A stretch of 6,952 bases of DNA from Vulcanimicrobiota bacterium (lineage in GTDB: Bacteria; Vulcanimicrobiota; Vulcanimicrobiia; Vulcanimicrobiales; Vulcanimicrobiaceae): assembly GCA_013289785.1 (NCBI GenBank), contig JABCZE010000083.1, forward strand, positions 1-6,952, written 5' to 3'. Made by a program: the position numbers and the translations under genes. Below are positions 1 to 6,075 of the stretch, piece by piece; positions within the stretch are counted from its first letter, which is position 1; each line of letters begins with the position of its first letter. The notes under the pieces are model-generated. The model was not told where the DNA came from, ran no database searches, and worked only from the letters and a program-made list of their open reading frames with translations.

Positions 1-2
1 GC

Positions 3-1589
3 GGCGCGCTCCTGGCCGAGATTTCGACGCCGCTCCGCTCCGTGGTCGCCGAAACCGATCCCCGCGAGGCACGTCTTATTGAAGGCAAGATCCACAACCT
101 GTACCTGGCGCTTCACCGGATCGACGGCGTCGTCGTCCCCGCCGGCAGTGTCTTCAGCTTTTGGCGACAGCTCGGTCGCGCCACCCGCCGCGCCGGATAC
201 GTAGAAGGGCGCGAGCTGCGCGAAGGCTGCATCATCCCTACGGTCGGCGGCGGTCTTTGCCAACTCTCGAACGCGTTGTATGCAGCGGCGCTCGATTCTG
301 GTTGCGAAATCGTCGAACGCCACGCGCATTCGCATTTCGTGCCCGGCTCGATGACCGAGCGCGGCCGCGATGCGACGGTCTTTTGGAATTACGTCGATCT
401 GCGCTTTCGTGCAAGGCAGGAGCTCACGCTCCGCTGCCGTCTCCACGACGATCGCCTGATCGTGCAACTTTTTGCGCCGGTGACTGCGGCCGTTCCCCAG
501 CCTTTGCGATCCGTTCTCGACGTCGGCGTCGCAATCGCGCCGCCGTCGTGCATCAGCTGCGATCGAGTCGCGTGCTCGCGACATCGTAAAATACACGGCG
601 TAGATTCTGCACCGGCGGCAGCATTCTTACTCGACGGCTATTGGCCTGAATACGATGCGTTCGTCGCCACGCAAGCAACGGCACGCGACGTGGCGTTCGT
701 TCCGCTCGACGGAAAACGTTTTGGTCTCCCCCAATACGCGTGGGGGCTCGCGGGATTCGGCAGCGTGAAGCAGGCGCCGCTGGAAACGCTCGTCCGCGCG
801 GGGCGCTCGCGCCGCCTTGCGTCGCACGGGGCGGCGCGTCAACGAGCGATGCTGCTCGATGCCGAACGACTCGCTCGTCGATTTACACGCCATTTGCCAT
901 CGCGCATCGAGCACGTCGTCGTCATGCAGAGCCTGCTGCCGTACCTGTGGCGCACGGGTTACCTCGCCGGGTGCACCTTCGACGTACTGATGACGTCATT
1001 GCCAATGAATGCGCTGCACGAGGTGCTCGACGATGCGGCGCGCCGGCATCCGGATAGTCCGACGCTCTCGGACTTCCGTGCTCCCCGCGAAATCGTCGAA
1101 GCCGAACGTGAGGCGCTCGACCGCGCCCGTCGCGTCGTTACCCCGCACCGCGACATCGCGCGCCGGTTCGGCGCGCGCGCCATGCTGCTGCCGTGGGTCG
1201 TTCCAACGGTGCCTCCATACCATGCGCCTACCTCTAAGACTGTGCTCTTTGCGGGCGCGACCCTAGGGCGCAGCGGTGCGTATGAAATGCGCGAGGCGCT
1301 GCGGCGAACCGGCACCTCGCTCGTCGTCATCGGCGATCGCGACGCCGAAAGACCCGATTTTTGGCGCGGACTCGACGTGACGCGCGTGGCGACTTTTCGT
1401 CGAGGGCTCGAGCTGGCGCGCGTCGTCGCCCTGCCCGCGTTTGTAGAACACCGCCCGCGCCAGCTTTTGCACGCGCTCGCCGCCGGCGCCCGCGTCGTCG
1501 CAACCGCAAGTTGCGGACTGCCGCCGGCAAGCAATCTCGCGATCGTGCCCGCCGGGAACGCAGATGCGCTGGCAGAGGCAATTCTCTAG
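3..1589 (+). CDS. VanW-domain protein with C-terminal GT-B glycosyltransferase-like region (5' end missing)
   Basis: The frame is open to the left edge of the window, so the gene starts upstream; the GTG at 42 lies inside conserved sequence and is probably not the start. Numbering from that GTG, residues about 8-150 are a VanW domain, with a VPAGSVFSFW stretch (32-41) and GGGLCQLSNALY (69-80). A metal-site-like cluster follows (C170, C173, C178, H181), then a middle region. The C-terminal half (about 260-515) resembles the donor-binding half of GT-B glycosyltransferases: a beta-strand with a GATLGRSGAYE loop, then E469-HRPRQ and an ALAAGARVVAT segment. VanW proteins accompany some vancomycin-resistance clusters, but their biochemical role is unsettled; a cell-envelope role is inference. 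I see no signal peptide in the part present. VanW assignment is firm; the glycosyltransferase assignment is moderate and rests on fold-like patterns only. Confidence 0.88.
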   Translation, partial: GALLAEISTPLRSVVAETDPREARLIEGKIHNLYLALHRIDGVVVPAGSVFSFWRQLGRATRRAGYVEGRELREGCIIPTVGGGLCQLSNALYAAALDSGCEIVERHAHSHFVPGSMTERGRDATVFWNYVDLRFRARQELTLRCRLHDDRLIVQLFAPVTAAVPQPLRSVLDVGVAIAPPSCISCDRVACSRHRKIHGVDSAPAAAFLLDGYWPEYDAFVATQATARDVAFVPLDGKRFGLPQYAWGLAGFGSVKQAPLETLVRAGRSRRLASHGAARQRAMLLDAERLARRFTRHLPSRIEHVVVMQSLLPYLWRTGYLAGCTFDVLMTSLPMNALHEVLDDAARRHPDSPTLSDFRAPREIVEAEREALDRARRVVTPHRDIARRFGARAMLLPWVVPTVPPYHAPTSKTVLFAGATLGRSGAYEMREALRRTGTSLVVIGDRDAERPDFWRGLDVTRVATFRRGLELARVVALPAFVEHRPRQLLHALAAGARVVATASCGLPPASNLAIVPAGNADALAEAIL

Positions 1590-1590
1590 G

Positions 1591-1615
1591 CCTTCCTACC
1601 TTAAAGGGGCGAAGG
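1591..1615. repeat. Weak inverted repeat just after the VanW gene
   Basis: CCTTC at 1591-1595 pairs with GAAGG at 1611-1615 around a 15-base interior. It lies immediately downstream of the TAG at 1587-1589. The stem is short and no T-run follows, so it could at best be a weak terminator and may be chance. Confidence 0.2.
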
Positions 1616-1660
1616 TTGGCGTCGGAAGAATGCCTAGCAGCCATGCTTAAGCCCGCATCG

Positions 1661-1689
1661 TTGTCTCGCGGCGATGTACAAAAGGTAAT
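1661..1689 (+). promoter_or_regulatory. Possible sigma70-type promoter for chrA
   Basis: TTGTCT (1661-1666, four of six matches to TTGACA) and GGTAAT (1684-1689, four of six to TATAAT) are separated by 17 bases in the gap between the VanW gene and chrA. Such matches occur by chance, so this is only a candidate. Confidence 0.22.
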
Positions 1690-1730
1690 CGCTCGGACGA
1701 GCGGTGGGGTGTATCCGCTCTGCAAATCAT

Positions 1731-1737
1731 GAAGGAG
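1731..1737 (+). promoter_or_regulatory. Shine-Dalgarno of chrA, deciding the start
   Basis: GAAGGAG at 1731-1737 lies 11 bases before the ATG at 1749. This supports that ATG over the in-frame GTG at 1704, which would add 15 residues unlike the family and would place the ribosome site inside the gene. Confidence 0.7.
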
Positions 1738-1748
1738 CGTTCGGCGTA

Positions 1749-2930
1749 ATGCGTCCGAGTCTCGCGCAGCTCGTCATCTATTTTCTCAAACTCGGGGCTA
1801 CGGGGTTCGGCGGACCCGTCGCGCTGGCAAACTATATGCGGACCGATCTGTTCGAGCGCCGCAAGTGGTTCACAGAAGACGAATACGAACAGGGGCTGGC
1901 GATTGCGACCGCGCTTCCCGGGCCGATGGCATACAAGCTCGCTATCTATTGCGGGTACATCGCGCACGGCATATTGGGCGGCGTCGCGATCGGCCTCGCC
2001 TTCGCGATCGCGCCGTTCGTCTTGGTCGTGCTCGCCGCGTTCGCATATACACGCTACGCTGCCTCAGATATGGTCCGCGGCCTGTTCTACGGCGTCGGTC
2101 CGGTCGTCGTCGCCCTGATCCTAAACGCCTCGCTGGATCTCGGAGTGAAAACCCTCAAACGGGAAGTGCCGGCCTGGATCGTCGCAGTCGTCGCGCTCGC
2201 AGCGACGATCGCTCTGCAGCGTGAACTAACGATCGTTTTCGTCGTTGCCGGTGTGCTCGGAATCTTTCTTTTCGCTCCTCAGCCGAAACCGGCGCCTGCA
2301 GCCCCGGCCGCCGTGCCACCTTCCCAGAAGGTCTCGGCCAACGCCCTCCCGCTTCTTGCCGCCGCCTTACCCGCGGCGGTGAACGGCATGGCATGGCAGC
2401 TCTTCGCGTTCTTTTTTAAGACCGGCCTGCTCGTCTTCGGAAGCGGTCTCGTGATCGTGTCGTTCGTCAAGGCATATGTCGTCGATCAATACCACTGGCT
2501 AGACAATCGAACGTTTCTTGACGCCGTGGCGATCGGCATGATCTCACCCGGGCCCGTCGTCATCACTGCAACGTTCGTCGGGTACATGGTGGGCGGTTTC
2601 TCAGGCGCTGTGGCGGCGACCGTCGGCATCTTCCTACCATCGATCGTCCTGACCATCGCAGGCACCCCGATCTTGATGCGCTATCGCAGTAACCGCCGTG
2701 TCATGGGCTTCGTTCGAGGCGTCACCGTTGCCGTTGTGGGAGTTCTCGCCGGCACTACGTATCTCGTCGGCCGTCCCGTGATCGGCGATCTGCTTACCGT
2801 TACGCTGTTGGTCGCAGCGATCGTCGCGACTCGAGTGGCGAAGAAGATTCCCGACCAAGTGCTGGTTGTCGGCGGCGCGATCGTGGGACTCATCGCGTAT
2901 CCCCTGCTCCGGCCGACCTGGATTCAATAG
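1749..2930 (+). CDS. chrA: Chromate transporter, long-chain CHR family (ChrA)
   Basis: A 393-residue integral membrane protein with two homologous CHR halves, the usual size for the long-chain ChrA family (TC 2.A.51), which exports chromate from the cytoplasm. Half 1 starts LGATGFGGPVAL (15-26), followed by a basic ERRKW segment and a PGP motif (57-59) leading into AIYCGY. Half 2 repeats the pattern with FKTGLLVFGSG (about 223-233) and PGP (267-269). About ten or more hydrophobic helices are visible. A Pro/Ala-rich linker (roughly 176-198) joins the halves and probably sits outside the membrane. No chrB, chrC or chrR gene is seen nearby, so its regulation and substrate cannot be confirmed from context; CHR proteins outside chromate operons may have other anion substrates. 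The ATG at 1749 is chosen for its Shine-Dalgarno. Confidence 0.93.
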   Translation: MRPSLAQLVIYFLKLGATGFGGPVALANYMRTDLFERRKWFTEDEYEQGLAIATALPGPMAYKLAIYCGYIAHGILGGVAIGLAFAIAPFVLVVLAAFAYTRYAASDMVRGLFYGVGPVVVALILNASLDLGVKTLKREVPAWIVAVVALAATIALQRELTIVFVVAGVLGIFLFAPQPKPAPAAPAAVPPSQKVSANALPLLAAALPAAVNGMAWQLFAFFFKTGLLVFGSGLVIVSFVKAYVVDQYHWLDNRTFLDAVAIGMISPGPVVITATFVGYMVGGFSGAVAATVGIFLPSIVLTIAGTPILMRYRSNRRVMGFVRGVTVAVVGVLAGTTYLVGRPVIGDLLTVTLLVAAIVATRVAKKIPDQVLVVGGAIVGLIAYPLLRPTWIQ

Positions 2931-2971
2931 GAAGCAACAAAGCGCTGCAACGCTGGACGCGACCCAACGGC

Positions 2972-2987
2972 TCGAACGTATATTCGA
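2972..2987. repeat. Operator-like dyad TCGAA-N6-TTCGA
   Basis: TCGAA (2972-2976) and TTCGA (2983-2987) form a perfect 5-bp inverted repeat with an AT-rich 6-base centre, in the gap between chrA and the lipoprotein gene. It lies just upstream of the candidate promoter at 2989-3018. It could be a binding site for a dimeric regulator, but no regulator gene is adjacent and the arms are short. Confidence 0.25.
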
Positions 2988-2988
2988 A

Positions 2989-3018
2989 GTCACAAAGTTT
3001 TATGTCAACCGTTATAAG
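2989..3018 (+). promoter_or_regulatory. Possible promoter for the lipoprotein gene
   Basis: TATAAG at 3013-3018 matches the -10 consensus at five of six bases. GTCACA at 2989-2994 (four of six to TTGACA) lies 18 bases upstream. The surrounding 45 bases are distinctly more AT-rich than the flanking genes. If used, the transcript would carry a 5' leader of roughly 135 bases that includes the hairpins at 3071-3101. Confidence 0.33.
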
Positions 3019-3070
3019 CAATGTCCGATGCTTGGTACGTGTGCATCGCTCTACGACCCTGCCGTTCGAC

Positions 3071-3101
3071 TGTCCGTTGCGCGGACACGATTCACGAATC
3101 G
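3071..3101 (+). repeat. Two abutting inverted repeats in the lipoprotein leader
   Basis: TGTCCG (3071-3076) pairs with CGGACA (3082-3087) over a 5-base loop. Directly abutting it, CGATTC (3088-3093) and GAATCG (3096-3101) form a near-palindrome with a 2-base centre; as RNA it would be a 5-bp stem with a CACG loop. They lie between the possible promoter and the Shine-Dalgarno at 3148, so they may be structured leader RNA or a protein-binding site. Confidence 0.35.
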
Positions 3102-3147
3102 CGGGCACGGCGAACGTCTTCCCAATTACCTTTATTACTACTTCGCC

Positions 3148-3153
3148 AAGGAG
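3148..3153 (+). promoter_or_regulatory. Shine-Dalgarno of the lipoprotein gene
   Basis: AAGGAG at 3148-3153 is nine bases before the ATG at 3163. It fixes the start at the lipoprotein signal peptide rather than at an upstream ATG in the same open frame (2866), which lies inside chrA. Confidence 0.7.
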
Positions 3154-3162
3154 ACTCATCGC

Positions 3163-3291
3163 ATGCGTTCATTTACCACGGCGATCTGCACGGCGATCGC
3201 CATCGGCCTCCTCGCCGGTTGCACGGGCAACACGGCGTCTAACGGCACGTCGCCGTTAGGTCTCAACCCACAAGTGGAACCGCTCCCATAA
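3163..3291 (+). CDS. Lipoprotein signal-peptide fragment (42 aa)
   Basis: This is the short open frame that would actually be translated as the sequence stands. It has a basic start (MRS), a hydrophobic stretch (residues 7-18) and a lipobox LAGC ending at C20. The following residues are Thr/Asn/Ser/Gly-rich, as in the tether of a secreted lipoprotein, and a TAA stops it at 3289-3291. The Shine-Dalgarno at 3148 supports the start. As a mature product it would have only 23 residues, so it is better read as the first exon-like piece of the broken gene than as an independent small lipoprotein. Confidence 0.5.
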   Translation: MRSFTTAICTAIAIGLLAGCTGNTASNGTSPLGLNPQVEPLP

Positions 3292-3423
3292 GCGTTTTTG
3301 ACGACGTCGCGCCACCGCGCGCCGTCTCGGTCATCCATTCACTGATGCTGCCGGGTAAAAATTCGAACCTGCCCAAGAAGGGCACCTACGTCAGCGAATT
3401 CGACACATCATCCGTTCTCGGCT

Positions 3424-4089
3424 ATGACGCCAACAATAAGGGAAGTCAGGGGCCAATCTGCGCGGTTCGATCTTCGATCCGTATGGGCAGCCATCGGACG
3501 CCACAAGCCCGAATGCAGTAACCGGCAGATCGCTCTGGGCAATCTCGTAGGCAACGCTTCAACTGGCGGAAGCCTTTCAATCTGCACGTTCAAGGGCGGC
3601 TGCACCGTGAATCTCACGAACAGCTCCTACTTCCACGTGGGCGGCGTTGCAATGTCGAACGCCGGCGACTGTTGGATCGACGTAAAGACCAGCGCCTCGG
3701 GCGGTGCAGAGCTGGTCTACTACAAGGGTTGCGCCGGCAACGGCGCCATCGCCTCGGGCTTTAAACAAACGTACTACGGCGGCATGGACATCGACAAGAG
3801 CGGTAATCTGGTGATTATCGATGACGAGGCCGAGGACGTTTACATTTATAGCGGCTGCGCTCCGGCGTGCACGGTCGTCGGCGGCCCGTTCGCCCTTAAA
3901 GGCGAAAGCTTCTGGGGGAAACTCAATTTCGCGAATAATCAGTTTACGGCGGTGGACCGGACCGACGGTTTGGTCGACGTCTACTCATACAGCACCAAGA
4001 ACATTAGCCTCATATACAGCTATAGCAGCGGTCTCTCGGCAAGCTTACTTCCCAACGGTGTCGCAGTGAATCCGCGTTCAAAACAATAG
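3424..4089 (+). CDS. Hypothetical protein, C-terminal two-thirds of the broken lipoprotein
   Basis: An automatic caller would probably report this 221-residue frame. The first 34 residues or so (3424 to about 3525) look like an out-of-frame shadow: they are Arg-rich, lack the composition of the rest, and no convincing Shine-Dalgarno precedes the ATG. From about residue 35 the sequence is a credible secreted protein, rich in Gly, Ser, Asn and Tyr. It has repeated units of the type GV/GMD-x-(S/K)-x-G-(D/N) followed by a beta-strand and a Cys-containing turn: SICTFKGGC, YYKGCAGNG and YSGCAPACT. These resemble successive blades of a beta-propeller (NHL-like) with disulfides. I know of no enzymatic motif here. 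Resemblance to a paralogous family in Eremiobacterota is from memory and unverified. Confidence 0.6.
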   Translation: MTPTIREVRGQSARFDLRSVWAAIGRHKPECSNRQIALGNLVGNASTGGSLSICTFKGGCTVNLTNSSYFHVGGVAMSNAGDCWIDVKTSASGGAELVYYKGCAGNGAIASGFKQTYYGGMDIDKSGNLVIIDDEAEDVYIYSGCAPACTVVGGPFALKGESFWGKLNFANNQFTAVDRTDGLVDVYSYSTKNISLIYSYSSGLSASLLPNGVAVNPRSKQ

Positions 4090-4090
4090 T

Positions 4091-4110
4091 ACGATTAGCG
4101 AACGAATCGT
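4091..4110 (+). repeat. Small hairpin directly after the broken lipoprotein gene
   Basis: ACGATT (4091-4096) pairs perfectly with AATCGT (4105-4110) over an 8-base loop. It starts two bases after the TAG at 4087-4089 and abuts the larger inverted repeat that follows. Confidence 0.45.
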
Positions 4111-4169
4111 CTAGCGTACGACGCTGCGGAACAGGGTGGACCGCCCCTGTTCCGCAACGCGTTGCTAGA
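4110..4169 (+). terminator. Long compound hairpin, probable terminator without a U-tract
   Basis: The core is a perfect 12-bp stem: TGCGGAACAGGG (4125-4136) pairs with CCCTGTTCCGCA (4145-4156) over an 8-base loop. ACGC (4121-4124) pairs with GCGT (4159-4162) across a 2-base bulge, and TCTAGC (4110-4115) pairs with GCTAGA (4164-4169), giving a 60-base hairpin of about 22 pairs. No T-run follows on either strand, so it is not a canonical intrinsic terminator, although U-less hairpins are common 3' to genes in GC-rich bacteria. Part of the left arm can instead fold locally (AGCGT 4113-4117 with ACGCT 4121-4125). It could also be a dispersed repeat element or a leader structure for the ABC-F gene. 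Confidence 0.5.
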
Positions 4170-4239
4170 GTGAATTCCGACGGGTTGAGCTTGGGGCGCG
4201 AAGGCCTGCGGGCAAGGCGCGCGCAAATGTACGCTCGCC

Positions 4240-6075
4240 GTGGAGTTGTTGCGGTTTTCCGATCTCGAATGTCACTATGGGGCGCGCGAAGTATTCTCGA
4301 GCCTTAGTGGAGCTTTCAACGACGGCGAACGCATCGGCCTCGTAGGGCCCAACGGCGCGGGGAAGTCGTCGCTCTTGCGTCTTCTCGCCGGCGTCGACCC
4401 GCCATTCGGCGGTACCGTCGTCCGGGCGAAAGGCCTCAAGCTCGGGTATCTCGCTCAGGGCGTTGCCGACGAAACCGAGTCGACGCTCCAGGACCTCGTC
4501 GACGCTGCGCTGGCTAAAGCGACGCACGAAGAGTGGGGCGTGCGCAACAAAGCGCTGCGCACCATGCTCTCCGCGTTCGGCTTCGGTCCAACGGAATACG
4601 ATCGTCCGCTACGCTCGTTTTCGGGCGGCCAGCGGGCGAAAGTTGCGTTAACGCACGTGCTGATCGACGAGCCCGACTATCTGATTCTCGACGAACCGAC
4701 CAACCATCTCGACGTTGCGACGATCCGCTGGCTCGAATCGTTCGTGTCCAACGATCCCCGCGGGTATATCGTCGTTTCGCACGACCGCTACTTTCTCGAC
4801 CGGATAGCTACGCGCATCTGGGAGATCGAGCGAGGGCGCTTCCACGCTTACGCACCCCAACGGCCCGCATACACAGCGTACGTCGCGGCGAAAGAAGCGC
4901 GGCTCGACGCGGAGCGGCGCGAATACGAAACCTTCGTTGTCGAACGCGACAAGCGGCGCAGAACGATCGCCGGCCTGCGAGCGACGCACACCTCCTCGGA
5001 TTACAGCCAAGTCCGCAGTCGCGAGAAACAGCTGGCGCGCATCGAAGCGACAACCGGAACGCCGCCTCCGGCGGCTGCGGAACGCCGAATCTCCGTCCGC
5101 CTGCGTCCGTCGCGGCGCGCCGGCACCGGGTTCGCCTTCGAAATCCGCGGCTTGAGCAAAGCGTACGATCAACAACTCTTCAGCCGGCTGGCGATCGACG
5201 TCGGGCGCGGCGAGCGCCTCGGCATCGTCGGTCCAAACGGCTCCGGAAAGTCGACGCTTCTGAAGATACTCACCGGCGCAACGCAAGCGGATTGCGGATC
5301 GGTTGTCTTCAATCCCGCGTCGCAGGTCGCGTACTTTGCCCAGAATTCGCACGATCAACTCGACGTCGAGGAGAGCGCGCTCGCAGCCGTGCTGGACGGC
5401 GCCGTGCTGACCCCGCAGGAGGCGCGTGGACTACTCGGCCGCATGCGTATCAGCGGCGACGCCGCCGACAAAGCCGTGCGCGATTTTTCCGGCGGCGAGC
5501 GGCGCCGTATCATGCTGGCACGACTGATGGCGCGCGCGGCCGACATCTTGCTGCTCGACGAGCCGACCAACGATCTCGATATCGACAGCCGCGAAGCGCT
5601 CGAAAGCGTCTTATGCGACTACGAGGGAACGATCGTCGTCGTCGCGCACGATCGCTATCTTCTGTCGCGCCTGTGCGATCAGGTATTGTGGCTTGAACGG
5701 GGCGCTTGGGGACTCGCCGACGGCGGTTACGACGAGTACGAGGCGGCCCAGCGCGAACGCGACAAAGCGGCGATTGATCGCGCGGTCGAAGAGTCGACCG
5801 TGCGTGCCAAGGCGTCGCGTCAAACGCCGTTGCGCGTACGCTCGCAACTCAAGGGGCAGATCGAGCGAATCGAGCGAGAAATCGAGACCCTCGATGCGCG
5901 CGCCAGCGAGATCGAGCTTCTCTTCGAGTCGCCCGACATCTACACCGACGCGGCCGAATCCTTGGCGTTGAGCGAAGAACTCGCGGGACTGAAAATGCGC
6001 AGCCGGGAGCGCGTCACCCAATGGGAAGCCTTGCTACATCAACTCGAAGAAGCGACCCCGATTGTGTCCAGCTGA
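4240..6075 (+). CDS. ABC-F family ATPase, Uup-like, two nucleotide-binding domains
   Basis: A 611-residue cytoplasmic protein with two ABC domains and no membrane segments, the size and order of ABC-F proteins, which act on ribosomes or, for Uup, in DNA-related processes. NBD1: Walker A GPNGAGKS (36-43), signature FSGGQ (127-131), Walker B LILDE (148-152) followed by PTNHLD, switch H181. A charged linker (about 205-285) matches the interdomain arm that reaches the P-site tRNA in translating-ribosome ABC-Fs. NBD2: Walker A GPNGSGKS (331-338), FSGGE (416-420), Walker B LLLDE ending at E441, H470. The C-terminal 110 residues form a Glu/Arg-rich coiled coil as in Uup. All catalytic residues are present. 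GTG at 4240 is the only good start downstream of an in-frame TGA (4186), and it has no clear Shine-Dalgarno. Subfamily and any role in antibiotic resistance cannot be decided by eye. Confidence 0.93.
   Translation: MELLRFSDLECHYGAREVFSSLSGAFNDGERIGLVGPNGAGKSSLLRLLAGVDPPFGGTVVRAKGLKLGYLAQGVADETESTLQDLVDAALAKATHEEWGVRNKALRTMLSAFGFGPTEYDRPLRSFSGGQRAKVALTHVLIDEPDYLILDEPTNHLDVATIRWLESFVSNDPRGYIVVSHDRYFLDRIATRIWEIERGRFHAYAPQRPAYTAYVAAKEARLDAERREYETFVVERDKRRRTIAGLRATHTSSDYSQVRSREKQLARIEATTGTPPPAAAERRISVRLRPSRRAGTGFAFEIRGLSKAYDQQLFSRLAIDVGRGERLGIVGPNGSGKSTLLKILTGATQADCGSVVFNPASQVAYFAQNSHDQLDVEESALAAVLDGAVLTPQEARGLLGRMRISGDAADKAVRDFSGGERRRIMLARLMARAADILLLDEPTNDLDIDSREALESVLCDYEGTIVVVAHDRYLLSRLCDQVLWLERGAWGLADGGYDEYEAAQRERDKAAIDRAVEESTVRAKASRQTPLRVRSQLKGQIERIEREIETLDARASEIELLFESPDIYTDAAESLALSEELAGLKMRSRERVTQWEALLHQLEEATPIVSS

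Larger units (their letters stand above)
3163..4089 (+). pseudogene. Lipoprotein gene with beta-propeller-like repeats, read through three frames
   Basis: Coding signal starts with a lipoprotein leader (3163-3288, phase 1), continues in phase 0 (about 3288-3463, including LPKKGTYVSEFDTSSVLGY), shifts to phase 2 (about 3464-3526, including FDPYGQPSD), then returns to phase 1 (about 3526-4089). Phase limits come from stops: phase 0 is closed at 3240-3242 and 3519-3521, phase 2 at 3425-3427 and 3548-3550, phase 1 at 3289-3291. Each change is in the same direction and fits one missing base, plausibly in CCC (3285-3287), GG (3464-3465) and the C at 3526. Restoring three bases would give about 309 residues. 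The product would be a surface or periplasmic lipoprotein with Cys-paired, propeller-like repeats. It is either a decayed gene or a run of base-call errors. Function unknown. Confidence 0.6.

Noticed and set aside
959..1534. Long minus-strand open frame of 191 codons opposite the VanW gene
   Set aside because: It is a shadow of the GC-rich coding strand: Arg/Ser/Ala-rich composition, no recognisable motif, and it lies entirely within a well-supported gene.
1704..1748. In-frame GTG at 1704 as an earlier chrA start
   Set aside because: The added residues do not look like the ChrA N-terminus and the Shine-Dalgarno at 1731-1737 points to the ATG at 1749.
1330..3200. GCGATCGC octamers (HIP1-like) near 1333, 2003 and 3190
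   Set aside because: Only three clear copies, at sites where common codons for this GC content produce them; no cyanobacterial-type abundance.
3281..3299. CGCT/AGCG stem followed by five T, terminator-like, just after the short lipoprotein frame
   Set aside because: The stem is only 4 bp, too weak for an intrinsic terminator, and it lies inside the continuing coding signal of the broken gene.
4648..5358. Minus-strand frame of 236 codons opposite the ABC-F gene
   Set aside because: No motif and no ribosome site; composition is that of a reverse-complement shadow.
4533..5696. Plus-strand frame of 387 codons inside the ABC-F gene
   Set aside because: The translation is extremely Arg-rich with no domain, and the overlapping frame has every ABC motif in order.
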